A stretch of DNA of 64,000 nt from Streptomyces sp. NBC_01669 (GTDB lineage: Bacteria > Actinomycetota > Actinomycetes > Streptomycetales > Streptomycetaceae). Positions 51,526 to 59,546 of the stretch are shown here, piece by piece (within the stretch, counting starts at the first letter, position 1; every line of letters starts with the position of its first letter). The DNA lies in the NCBI RefSeq assembly GCF_026339735.1, contig NZ_JAPEQG010000001.1, positions 4,216,001 to 4,280,000 on the forward strand, read 5' to 3'. The notes under the pieces were generated by a model. That model was not told the DNA's origin. It did no database searches and saw only the letters and a list, made by a program, of their open reading frames with translations. A program made the position numbers and the translations under genes.

Positions 51526-52758
51526 GTGGAGCACCCAACCGAAGCCGCCGACCCGGATGCCCGGTGGCTCGCGCTGCTCATGCACGCCGCGTTCTTCCTG
51601 CTGCTCGGCGCCTCCCTGGCCCGCTTCCTGCTCCGCCACCCGGGCGAGGACCGCACCCCGTGGATCATCGCGCTGTCCGTCGCGCTCGCCGCGCTGTATC
51701 TGCTGGGCCCGGTGCTCGGCTCACGCCCCACCCCGCGCCGGCTGGCCTGGCTCGCCGTGCTCGTGGCCGTGTGGATGGTGCTCGTCGTCCTCGCGCCGAG
51801 CTTCGCCTGGTGCGCGGTGCCGCTCTTCTACACCGGGCTGCGGCTGCTCCCGCCGCGCGCCGCGCTCGCCCTCGTCGCCCTGCTCACCGTGTTCGTCGTG
51901 GCCGCGCAGCTGCGGCTGGCCCACGGCTTCGACCCGAATCTGGTACTCGCGCCCCCCGCCGTGGCGGCCATCGCGACCGCGGTCTTCGTCCATATGCAGC
52001 GCCAGGCCGTGCACCAGCGCGAACTGATCGACGATCTGCTGCGTACCCGCCGCGAACTCGCCGCCACCGAACGCCGCGAAGGCACCCTCGCCGAACGCCA
52101 GCGGCTCTCCATGGAGATCCACGACACCCTCGCGCAGGGCCTGTCCAGCCAGCAGATGCTGCTCCAGGCCGCGGACCGCACCTGGGACGCGGACCAGGCG
52201 ACCGCCCGCCGCCACGTCCGTACGGCCACAGGCATCGCCGAACGCAACCTCGCCGAAGCCCGCCGCTTCGTCCACGACCTGGCACCGGCCGATCTCGCGG
52301 AGGGCGGCGGCCTGGAGGCGGCGCTGCACGCACTGGCCGCCCGCGAAACGGTGCAGGGCCAGGGGCTGTTCACGGTCCGCTGCCATGTGGAGGGGACGCC
52401 GCACGCGGCACTGCCCGACCGGGTGCAGTCCGCACTGCTGCGCATCGCCCAGGGCGCGCTGGCCAATGTGAGGGAGCACGCGGACGCCACGGAGGCCGCG
52501 CTGACACTGACCCACCTGGACGACCGGACCGTCCTGGACATCGCCGACAACGGCCGCGGCTTCACCCCGCCCGCACCGGCCGCCCTGCGTCCGGCAGCGG
52601 GCGTACGCGGCCACGGGCTGCCCGCGATACGCGCCCGGCTGCACCAGCTCGGCGGCACGCTCACGATCGAATCGGCACCGGGCGAGGGAACCGTCGTCTC
52701 CGCCGCGGTACCCCTGCCCGCCCCCGCCCCGTCGCCCTCGTCGGAGGAACCCTCATGA
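51526..52758 (+). CDS. senS: sensor histidine kinase SenS
   Basis: A 410-aa NarL-partner kinase. About five membrane helices occupy residues 15-165 and are followed by a dimerisation/histidine phosphotransfer helix with 'EIHDTLAQGLSSQQ' (His199). The HATPase_c domain (about 295-395) shows 'ADNGRGF' and 'GHGLPAIRARL'. In S. reticuli SenS senses redox/heme state through HbpS. GTG at 51526 is used, with a GGGAGG about 12 bases away. It overlaps senR by 4 bases (ATGA). Confidence 0.9.
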   Translation: MEHPTEAADPDARWLALLMHAAFFLLLGASLARFLLRHPGEDRTPWIIALSVALAALYLLGPVLGSRPTPRRLAWLAVLVAVWMVLVVLAPSFAWCAVPLFYTGLRLLPPRAALALVALLTVFVVAAQLRLAHGFDPNLVLAPPAVAAIATAVFVHMQRQAVHQRELIDDLLRTRRELAATERREGTLAERQRLSMEIHDTLAQGLSSQQMLLQAADRTWDADQATARRHVRTATGIAERNLAEARRFVHDLAPADLAEGGGLEAALHALAARETVQGQGLFTVRCHVEGTPHAALPDRVQSALLRIAQGALANVREHADATEAALTLTHLDDRTVLDIADNGRGFTPPAPAALRPAAGVRGHGLPAIRARLHQLGGTLTIESAPGEGTVVSAAVPLPAPAPSPSSEEPS

Positions 52759-53381
52759 CCTCACCCGCCGTACGGATCCTGCTCTGCGACGACCACGCCG
52801 TCGTACGCGCCGGACTGCTCGCCCTCCTCGGCAGCGAACCGGACATCGAGGTCGTCGGCGAGGCGGGAAGCGGCGAGGAAGCCGTCGCCCTGGCCGCCCG
52901 GCTCACCCCGGACGTCGTCCTGATGGACCTCCAACTGGGCGAAGGAATCGACGGCGTCGAGGCCACCCGTCGCATCGCGGCGACCGGCGTCCACGTCCTC
53001 GTCCTCACGACGTACGACACGGACGCCGACATCACCCGCGCCATCGAGGCGGGCGCCACCGGCTATCTGCTGAAGGCGGAACGCCCGGAGGAACTGTTCG
53101 CCGCGATCCGCTCGGCGGCCCAGGGCCGCACCACCCTCTCCCCACCGGTCGCCAGCCGTGTCATGGCCCGCATGCGCCGTCCCCTGCCGACGCTCACCGA
53201 CCGCGAACGCGACATCCTGGGCCAGCTGTCCCAGGGCCTGGGCAACCGGGACATCGCCCGGGCCCTGTTCATCAGCGAGGCCACGGTCAAGACGCACCTG
53301 GGCCGCATCTACGACAAACTCGGCGTCGACACCCGCGCGGGCGCCGTGGCCGTGGCGAAGGAGCAGCGGCTGCTGCCGTGA
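52755..53381 (+). CDS. senR: NarL family response regulator SenR
   Basis: A 208-aa regulator. The receiver domain (about 6-122) has phospho-acceptor Asp58 in 'VVLMDLQLG', Thr in 'VLTTYDTD' and Lys in 'LLKAERPEEL'. A LuxR-type helix-turn-helix follows (about 145-205, 'LTDRERDILGQLSQGLGNRD', 'EATVKTHLGRIYDKL'). It overlaps senS by ATGA. SenR is known to control hbpS and the furS-cpeB redox genes; no such catalase gene is in this window. Confidence 0.92.
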   Translation: MTSPAVRILLCDDHAVVRAGLLALLGSEPDIEVVGEAGSGEEAVALAARLTPDVVLMDLQLGEGIDGVEATRRIAATGVHVLVLTTYDTDADITRAIEAGATGYLLKAERPEELFAAIRSAAQGRTTLSPPVASRVMARMRRPLPTLTDRERDILGQLSQGLGNRDIARALFISEATVKTHLGRIYDKLGVDTRAGAVAVAKEQRLLP

Positions 53382-53502
53382 GCCGGGCCGCCTGCGACAA
53401 GGACCGCCGCAGCGCCACGCGCCCGCGGTCCCGGGGCCGTGGGACGTGGGGCAACCCGCCGCTCCGGCGTTGACGCACCCCCGGGCATGACACCATCGAA
53501 CT

Positions 53503-54000
53503 GTGCTCGACATCGGCTACTCCCTCTCCCGACGCTTCCCCGATCCCCCGCAGACCGACTACCGCCGCGCGGACGTCCACGCCCTGCGGCACGATCTGTT
53601 CTCCGGGGACGTCTACCTCGCGGACACCAAGGCGGACCGCGAGGTATCCACAGCCTGGGGATGGGTGCCCGTGCTCGACTTCGCCTGGGCGCTCTGCGAC
53701 ATCGTCGAGCAGATCGACCAGGACCCCCGCGGCAGCCGCTCGCACCGGCGGCAGTTCGCCGAGCTGGACTTCACTGAGTCGTCCGACCGGATGCTCTTCG
53801 AGCGCCGCTTCGGCTGGGTCGATGTCGAAGCCGACTGGATGCCCGGCGACGAACCCCCGCTCACCTTCAGCCACTCCCTGCTGCGCCGCGAGGCCCGCGA
53901 CTTCCTGCACGACCTGATCGCGGACCTCGCCGACATGCACGAGGGGCTCGCCGACAACCCCGTGATCTGGGACCTCCAGGCCCGCTTCCCCCGGGTCTGA
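53503..54000 (+). CDS. hypothetical protein
   Basis: A 165-aa acidic soluble protein rich in aromatic residues ('STAWGWVPVLDFAWALCDIV', 'RFGWVDVEADWMPG') and ending in 'NPVIWDLQARFPRV'. I know no domain for it, although similar proteins occur across Streptomyces. GTG at 53503 is the only sensible start. It faces the pentapeptide-repeat gene tail to tail. Confidence 0.75.
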   Translation: MLDIGYSLSRRFPDPPQTDYRRADVHALRHDLFSGDVYLADTKADREVSTAWGWVPVLDFAWALCDIVEQIDQDPRGSRSHRRQFAELDFTESSDRMLFERRFGWVDVEADWMPGDEPPLTFSHSLLRREARDFLHDLIADLADMHEGLADNPVIWDLQARFPRV

Positions 54001-54022
54001 CGAGCAGATCCGGGCACACCCC

Positions 54023-54709
54023 CTACGCCTCCACCCGCACCCCGATCTGCGCCGCGAACGCCGGGGCCAGTTCCATCAGCTGCACCGGGCTGATCACCGC
54101 CCCCGCCAGCCGCTCCACCCCACGCGCGATGTCCAGCTCGGCGGCCGTCCGCAGGTCCACCGACTCCATCCGTACCGAACTGAAGTCGGCCCGTTTCAGC
54201 ACACAGTCCCGGAACTCCACTCGCACCAGCTGCGCGTCCCCGAAGTCCGGCTCCGACAGCACACAGCCCTCGAAGACCACGTCCTTCAGCCGTGCTGTGC
54301 GCAGGTTCAGATAGTCGATCTTCCCGCCGCGCACATGGACCCTCTCCAGCACCGCGCCGTGCAGCTGCACCCCGCCCAGCCGCGCGTCCACCACCTCCAC
54401 ATCGCGCAGCGACGCCCCCGCGAGATCGGTGCCCACCCCCCGCACCCCCGTCAGGACCGAGTCGATGAAGCGGGCCCTGATCAGCTCCGTACGGTCGAGC
54501 GCGCATCCCTCCAGCGCACAGTCCATGAACCGGGCGCCCGGACCCGACTCGTCCGCGAAGTCCGTCCCCTCGAACCGCACACCGTCATAGTCCCCGTCCG
54601 GTTCCAGCCCCTCCCCGTCGTACGGAACGAGCGGCGGCAACCGCACCTCCGGCCGCCGCGCCGCCGCCACGGCATCCTTCCCGCCACCACTCCTGCTGTT
54701 ACGTGCCAT
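54023..54709 (-). CDS. pentapeptide-repeat protein
   Basis: A 228-aa protein. From about residue 50 to 190 it shows the A(D/N)LXX-type five-residue periodicity, for example 'GARFMDCALEGCALDRTELI' and 'GASLRDVEVVDARLGGVQL', expected to form a right-handed quadrilateral beta-helix. A Ser/Gly-rich N-terminus and a helical C-terminus flank it. Some such proteins mimic DNA and protect gyrase; no such role can be claimed here. ATG at 54709 is used. Confidence 0.88.
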   Translation of the reverse strand: MARNSRSGGGKDAVAAARRPEVRLPPLVPYDGEGLEPDGDYDGVRFEGTDFADESGPGARFMDCALEGCALDRTELIRARFIDSVLTGVRGVGTDLAGASLRDVEVVDARLGGVQLHGAVLERVHVRGGKIDYLNLRTARLKDVVFEGCVLSEPDFGDAQLVRVEFRDCVLKRADFSSVRMESVDLRTAAELDIARGVERLAGAVISPVQLMELAPAFAAQIGVRVEA

Positions 54710-54822
54710 GGCCCCATCGTGACCCACGCCACTGACAACGCCCCCGCGCCGATGTCACACCCAGGCCCTCTTCGGACGTCACCTCTTTGTCATCGTTCAC
54801 GACGACGAGGAGACAGGGACGC

Positions 54823-56052
54823 ATGCAGCGCATCCACATCATCGGCGGCGGACTCGCCGGGTTCACCGCAGCGATCACAGCCGCCGAGTCCGGCGCCCTG
54901 GTGACAGTCCACGAGGCCCACCACACGCTCGGCGGCCGCGCCAGGACCACCGAGGGCCCGTACCGCACCAACGAAGGACCCCACGCCCTCTACCGCCACG
55001 GACCGCACTGGGCCTGGCTCGCACAGCGCGATCTCATCGGCCCGGTCGCCACGGTGCCGCTCCTCCGAGCCACCCGGCTCCGTTTCCGGCTGGGCGGCAC
55101 CCTGCGCCGCACCCCGCCCCCCGGCCTCCTCCGGCTCACCCGCCGCCGCGCCGGACAGGCCCCCGTCGACACCGACTTCCGTACCTGGGCCACCGGCCGG
55201 GCCGGCGAGGAGACCGCCCGCGCGGCCGCGCACTACGCCGCCGTCGCGCTCTTCCACCACGACCCCGGTTCGCTCTCCGCCGCGTTCGTCCAGGAACGGC
55301 TGCGCCGCGCCGCCGCGCTGCCGCCCGAGGCGCGCCACCCGGTCGGCGGCTGGGCGCAGATCATCGACCGGATGGCCGCCCGCGCCTGGAACATGAGCGT
55401 CCGGATCGAGACGGCGACCCGGATCGCCCCGGGCACCCTCGACACCCTGGCCCGGACCGGCCCGGTCGTCGTCGCCACCTCCCTCGACGCCGCCCGCGGC
55501 CTGCTCAACGACCCCACCCTGACCTGGGACAGCGGCAGGACCGCCCTCATCGACCTGGCCCTGCGCACCCGGCGCGGCGACGCGTCCGCCGTCTGTGACC
55601 TGGACGCCCCCGGCTGGATCGAACAGGAGGTCCCGGGGCGTCCACCGGGAAAGCACAGCAGCGCCCAGGAGCGCACCCTCGCCCCGGCGGGCCGACGGCT
55701 CGTCCAGGGCCAGTTCCCCGTCGCCCCCGGCGAGTCGAAGGCCGCCGGAATCGCCCGCGCCGAAGAGCTCCTCGACTTCGGCCACCCGGGCTGGCGCGAC
55801 CGCATCGAGTGGCGGCGCGAGGCCCTTGCCGTCGGCCGTACGGGCGCGGTCGACCGGCCCGGCGCCACCTGGCGGGACCGTCCCGCCATCGACCGCGGCG
55901 ACGGCATCTACCTGGCGGGCGACCAGGTCGCCGCGCCCGGACTGCTCAGCGAGGTGTCGTTCAACAGCGGGCTGGAAGCGGCCCTGCTCGCCGTCGGAGC
56001 GAGCGCACGGTCCCGGACGTCCCGACCCGCCCTTGACCTCGAGCAGGGTTGA
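54823..56052 (+). CDS. FAD-dependent amine-oxidase-like oxidoreductase
   Basis: A 409-aa flavoprotein. 'IHIIGGGLAGFTAAITAA' is the Rossmann FAD site, followed by 'EAHHTLGGRARTTEGPYRTN'; 'GIYLAGDQVAAPGLLSEVSF' is the second FAD contact near the C-terminus. It resembles phytoene-desaturase or protoporphyrinogen-oxidase-like NAD(P)-binding proteins. The substrate is unknown. ATG at 54823 lies 10 bases after GAGGAG. Its last codons overlap a SoxR-type box for the next gene. Confidence 0.85.
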   Translation: MQRIHIIGGGLAGFTAAITAAESGALVTVHEAHHTLGGRARTTEGPYRTNEGPHALYRHGPHWAWLAQRDLIGPVATVPLLRATRLRFRLGGTLRRTPPPGLLRLTRRRAGQAPVDTDFRTWATGRAGEETARAAAHYAAVALFHHDPGSLSAAFVQERLRRAAALPPEARHPVGGWAQIIDRMAARAWNMSVRIETATRIAPGTLDTLARTGPVVVATSLDAARGLLNDPTLTWDSGRTALIDLALRTRRGDASAVCDLDAPGWIEQEVPGRPPGKHSSAQERTLAPAGRRLVQGQFPVAPGESKAAGIARAEELLDFGHPGWRDRIEWRREALAVGRTGAVDRPGATWRDRPAIDRGDGIYLAGDQVAAPGLLSEVSFNSGLEAALLAVGASARSRTSRPALDLEQG

Positions 56053-56055
56053 GGT
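56036..56055 (+). promoter_or_regulatory. SoxR-type operator
   Basis: ACCTCGAGCAGGGTTGAGGT has the CCTC...TTGAGG arms of SoxR boxes, and TTGACC overlaps its left arm as a -35 element. It overlaps the stop codon of the upstream FAD gene and precedes a quinone reductase by 43 bases. In S. coelicolor SoxR activates an equivalent reductase gene (SCO4266, from memory) in response to redox-active antibiotics. Confidence 0.8.
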
Positions 56056-56098
56056 CGGAGGGTGATCCCCGAGAGCCAGCCGACCTGGGGAGCCCACC

Positions 56099-57100
56099 AT
56101 GCATGCCGTCCGCCTCCACACCTTCGGACCCGCCGAGAACCTCACGTACGAGACGGCCGACGACCCGGTGCCCGGCCCCGGCCAGGTCCGGATCGCCGTC
56201 GCCGCGGCCGGTGTGCACCTCCTCGACACCGCCCTGCGCGAGGGCATGACAGGGCCGTTCCCGGCCCCCGCCGAGCTGCCCACCGTCCCCGGCCGCGAAG
56301 TCGCCGGAACGGTCGACGCGCTCGGTGAGGGCACCGACCCCGGCTGGCTGGGCAGGCACGTCGTCGCCCACCTCGGCATGGCCCCCGGCGGCTACGCCGA
56401 ACTCACCGTCACCGACGCCGACAAGCTCCACCCGATCCCGCCCGGCCTCGACGAGGCCGAGGCCGTCGCCATGATCGGCACCGGCCGCACCGCCCTGGGC
56501 ATCCTGCAGTTCACCGAGCTCGGCCCCGACTCGGTCGCCGTCGTCCCCGCCGCGGCGGGCGGCATCGGCACCCTGCTCGTCCAGTACGCCAAGCACGCCG
56601 GAGCCACCGTCATCGGCCTCGCCGGCGGACCCGCCAAGGTCGCGGCGGTGAAGGACAACGGCGCCGACCTCGCCGTCGACTACACCCTCCCCGACTGGCC
56701 GGCCCGGGTCCATACCTACCTCGACGGCCTCGGCCGCCGCGCCACCGTCGTCTACGACTCCGTCGGCGGCGTCACCGCGCGCACCGCCGTCGACCTCCTC
56801 GGCAAGGGCGGGCAGCACATCGTCTTCGGCTGGTCCGGCGAGGGACTTCACGACGGGTCCCCGCTCACCTTCACCGACGAGGAGCTCGCCGAACGCGGCA
56901 TCACCTCCCGGGGCGTCCTCGGCCCGGCGATGATGCAGAAGGCGGGCGGCCTGCGCGTCCTCGAAGAACGCTCGCTCGCCGAAGCCGCCGCGGGCCGCCT
57001 GCGTCCCGCCGTCCAGCGCTTCCCGCTCGCCGAGGCGGCCGCCGCCCACCGCGCCCTGGAGACGCGCGGCACGATGGGCAAGGTCGTCCTCGTCCCCTGA
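56099..57100 (+). CDS. zinc-binding-type NADPH:quinone oxidoreductase (SoxR target)
   Basis: A 333-aa medium-chain dehydrogenase of the QOR branch. 'PGPGQVRIAVAAAGVHLLDT' is the GroES-like part, 'VPAAAGGIGTLLVQYAKHAG' is the NADPH loop, and 'LETRGTMGKVVLVP' is the usual QOR end. Catalytic-zinc cysteines are absent, as in quinone reductases. The SoxR box upstream fits detoxification of redox-cycling compounds. Its TGA stop is the target site of a MITE. Confidence 0.92.
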   Translation: MHAVRLHTFGPAENLTYETADDPVPGPGQVRIAVAAAGVHLLDTALREGMTGPFPAPAELPTVPGREVAGTVDALGEGTDPGWLGRHVVAHLGMAPGGYAELTVTDADKLHPIPPGLDEAEAVAMIGTGRTALGILQFTELGPDSVAVVPAAAGGIGTLLVQYAKHAGATVIGLAGGPAKVAAVKDNGADLAVDYTLPDWPARVHTYLDGLGRRATVVYDSVGGVTARTAVDLLGKGGQHIVFGWSGEGLHDGSPLTFTDEELAERGITSRGVLGPAMMQKAGGLRVLEERSLAEAAAGRLRPAVQRFPLAEAAAAHRALETRGTMGKVVLVP

Positions 57101-57302
57101 GAGCCTGTCGGGTGACCTTCGATCGGATAGCGGACGTGGCCTGGTGCGTGCGATTCCAAGGCGGCGGGATGTCCTCGGATGGGGTCTCCCCTGCTCGAAC
57201 GAAGCTGAGAGCTTGGGGAAGGAGCTACTAGGACATTTCGGCAACGCGGGAAGCGTGCGTGCCAGGGCGTGGCCGCCCGATCAGAGGTCACCCGACAGGC
57301 TC
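57101..57302. mobile_element. 202-bp MITE with perfect 18-bp ends and TGA duplication
   Basis: GAGCCTGTCGGGTGACCT at the left end is matched exactly in inverse at the right end (57285-57302). TGA flanks both sides (57098-57100 and 57303-57305), consistent with a 3-bp target duplication of T-N-A kind, as in IS1031-type IS5 elements. There is no coding content. An internal hairpin pairs TCCCC with GGGGA (about 57187-57219). The target was the stop codon of the reductase gene and was kept intact by the duplication. Confidence 0.88.
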
Positions 57303-57370
57303 TGAGGGCTCTTGTCGAACCGCCGTCGTCGTCCGCAGACGGCAGTCCGACGACAGGACCTAAGGGAAGG

Positions 57371-57844
57371 TCAGCCGCCGAGCTCCGCCAGCGCCCCGTC
57401 CGTCAGCCGGTACACCGTCCACTCGTCCTGCGGCCGCGCGCCCAGCGACTCGTAGAACGCGATGGACGGGGCGTTCCAGTTCAGCACCGACCACTCCAGA
57501 CGCTCGTACCCCCGCTCCACACAGATCCGCGCCAGCTCCCTCAGCAGCGCCTTGCCGTGCCCGCCGCCGCGCCGGTCGGGGCGTACGTACAGGTCCTCCA
57601 GGTAAATGCCGTGCACCCCGCGCCACGTCGAGAAGTTCAGGAACCAGAGCGCGAAGCCCACGATCTCCCCGTCCTCGTCCGACTCGGCGATGTGCGCATA
57701 CGCCGCGGGCCGCTCGCCGAACAACGCCTCGTGCAGTTGCTCCTCGGTGGCGTTCGCCTCGTGGAGCGCCTTCTCGTACTCGGCGAGTTCGCGGACCATG
57801 GAATGGATGACAGGGACATCGGCAGCAGTAGCAGTACGAATCAT
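57371..57844 (-). CDS. GNAT acetyltransferase, SSAT-like
   Basis: A 157-aa single-domain GNAT. 'IRTATAADVPVIHSMVRELA' is the N-terminus; 'LYVRPDRRGGGHGKALLREL' holds the acetyl-CoA pyrophosphate loop, followed by 'RLEWSVLNWNAPSIAFYESL'. The 'YEKALHE' block with the overall pattern resembles diamine/spermidine N-acetyltransferases, so a polyamine or thialysine substrate is likely. ATG at 57844 is used. It shares its direction with the kinase gene upstream, 37 bases away. Confidence 0.92.
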   Translation of the reverse strand: MIRTATAADVPVIHSMVRELAEYEKALHEANATEEQLHEALFGERPAAYAHIAESDEDGEIVGFALWFLNFSTWRGVHGIYLEDLYVRPDRRGGGHGKALLRELARICVERGYERLEWSVLNWNAPSIAFYESLGARPQDEWTVYRLTDGALAELGG

Positions 57845-57881
57845 GGGGGCAGCGTAAGCAGCCGCCGCCACCGACTTCCCT

Positions 57882-58793
57882 CTACCCCCGGCCCAGCAGC
57901 TGCCGGGCGATCTCCGCCTGCTCCGGCCCCAAACGGCTCTCCCCGTCCGTCACGTCCCAGATGCTGTTCTGCAGCGCCCGCCCCAGCGTCCAGGCACGCG
58001 CCCGCTCCCGGTCAAGACCGAGGACCTCCGTCATCAGGTCGAACCGCCACCGCACCGTCGACGCGTCGAACCGGTTGTGCAGGGCGGGCATCAGATCGAA
58101 GCCGGGGTCCCCGGCCAGCGGTTTCGGGTCCAGCGCGACCCACTCGTGCGCCCGGCCCTCCTCCGCCCGTCCGGCCAGGATGTTGTCGTAGTGCAGGTCC
58201 CAGTGGAGCAGCCGGTCCCCCGGCTCGCCCGCCACCTCCCGTACGGCCGCCGCACAGTCCACCAGCAGTCGCCGCTCCTCCGCGTCCGCCAGCCCCGCCA
58301 CCGCCCGCTCCACCCCGTCCAGTATCCGCTCCACGGCATCCCCCAGCCGTCGCAGCCCGTCCGGCGCCGGTACGGATGTCAGCCGGGCCAACAGCCCCGC
58401 GAGCACCTCGACCGCCGCCCGCTCGTCCGCCACAGCCGACAGCGGCCGCCGCTCGTCCAGCCGTTCCAGCAGCATCGTGCCGGTCCCGACGTCGTGGCCG
58501 AGCAGTCCCACCGCCCCGGCGCCCGCCTCGCCCCACGCACGCAGAGCGACCGGCTCCCCCGCCGTCTCCTCGTCCGCTGCCTGGAGCTTCAGCGCCGCCC
58601 GCCGGCCGTCCGACGCGCGGACCACCGGCAGCACCAGCGCGCACATCCCGTGCATCGCGGCCCCGTCCAGCCGCAGCCCCCACTCGCCCAGGAACCGGTC
58701 CGCGAGCCCCGGGAGCGCGGCCAGGAACGCCCGCCCGGTCTCGCCGCTGTCCTTGGACCGGGTGGCGATCAGCGCGTCCGGAATGTCAATCAC
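57882..58793 (-). CDS. APH(6)/hydroxyurea-type phosphotransferase
   Basis: A 303-aa kinase of the aminoglycoside/hydroxyurea phosphotransferase family. 'RRAALKLQAAD' is the ATP lysine region, 'LLHWDLHYDNIL' is the catalytic loop and 'VALDPKPLAGDPGFDL' is the metal loop typical of streptomycin-6-kinase relatives. It could modify an aminoglycoside or a metabolic sugar amine; resistance is not proven. The start is GTG at 58793, divergent from the rhomboid-like gene with only 33 bases between starts. Confidence 0.88.
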   Translation of the reverse strand: MIDIPDALIATRSKDSGETGRAFLAALPGLADRFLGEWGLRLDGAAMHGMCALVLPVVRASDGRRAALKLQAADEETAGEPVALRAWGEAGAGAVGLLGHDVGTGTMLLERLDERRPLSAVADERAAVEVLAGLLARLTSVPAPDGLRRLGDAVERILDGVERAVAGLADAEERRLLVDCAAAVREVAGEPGDRLLHWDLHYDNILAGRAEEGRAHEWVALDPKPLAGDPGFDLMPALHNRFDASTVRWRFDLMTEVLGLDRERARAWTLGRALQNSIWDVTDGESRLGPEQAEIARQLLGRG

Positions 58794-58826
58794 GCACCCG
58801 ATCGTAGGCCCGTGCGTCAATCGGTT

Positions 58827-59546
58827 ATGCCCCCCAGCAGCCCGGCCCCGCCCACGAACCCGCTCCCCCTCCCGACGCGCACCCTGCGCGCCGTCCACTT
58901 CTGGATCCGCAGCGCGCCCGGCACGTACATCTGGCTGGCGATCCTCTTCGTCACCACCGTCGTGGTGCATCAGATGTCCCCCGACTTCGAGGAGGACTTC
59001 CTGCGTCAACACTCGACCAACATCCACGAGCTGGTCCGCGACCCGGTACGCGTCCTCATCTCCAGCGCCTTCTGGATCGACGGCGGCAAGTGGTTCCCGT
59101 ACGCCTTCCTCTTCACCGCCTTCCACGCCCCTGCCGAACGCTGGCTCGGCACGCTGCGCTGGTTCGCGGTCGCCGCGCTCGCGCACGTCCTGGCCACCCT
59201 CGTCAGCGAGGGCGTCCTCGCCTGGGCCGTCCGCCACGGACAGGCACCCGTGTCCGCGGTCAACACGCTGGACGTCGGGGTCAGTTACGCACTCGCGGGC
59301 GTCGTCGCCGTCCTCACGTACCACGCCCCCCGACCCTGGCGGTACGCCTACCTCTTCGCCGTCCTCGTCGTCTACGGCATCCCCCTCCTCACCGACCGCA
59401 CCTTCACCGACCTCGGCCACATCACCGCCGTCCTCATCGGCCTCGCGTGCTATCCGCTCACCCGGGGGAGGACGGAACCGCCTCCGCGCAGTAACGTCCC
59501 GCCCCACAGGAACTCGGCTGCACACAAACAAGCAGGGGCAACATGA
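58827..59546 (+). CDS. rhomboid-like membrane protein
   Basis: A 239-aa protein with six hydrophobic segments. 'FHAPAERWLGTLRWFAVAAL' and 'LDVGVSYALAGVVAVLTY' resemble the rhomboid-like (catalytically altered) proteins of streptomycetes: the usual GxSG serine motif reads 'GVSY', and a His is kept in 'DLGHITAVLIGL'. Protease activity is therefore doubtful. ATG at 58827 is used. It overlaps the oxidoreductase gene at its 3' end by 4 bases. Confidence 0.78.
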   Translation: MPPSSPAPPTNPLPLPTRTLRAVHFWIRSAPGTYIWLAILFVTTVVVHQMSPDFEEDFLRQHSTNIHELVRDPVRVLISSAFWIDGGKWFPYAFLFTAFHAPAERWLGTLRWFAVAALAHVLATLVSEGVLAWAVRHGQAPVSAVNTLDVGVSYALAGVVAVLTYHAPRPWRYAYLFAVLVVYGIPLLTDRTFTDLGHITAVLIGLACYPLTRGRTEPPPRSNVPPHRNSAAHKQAGAT

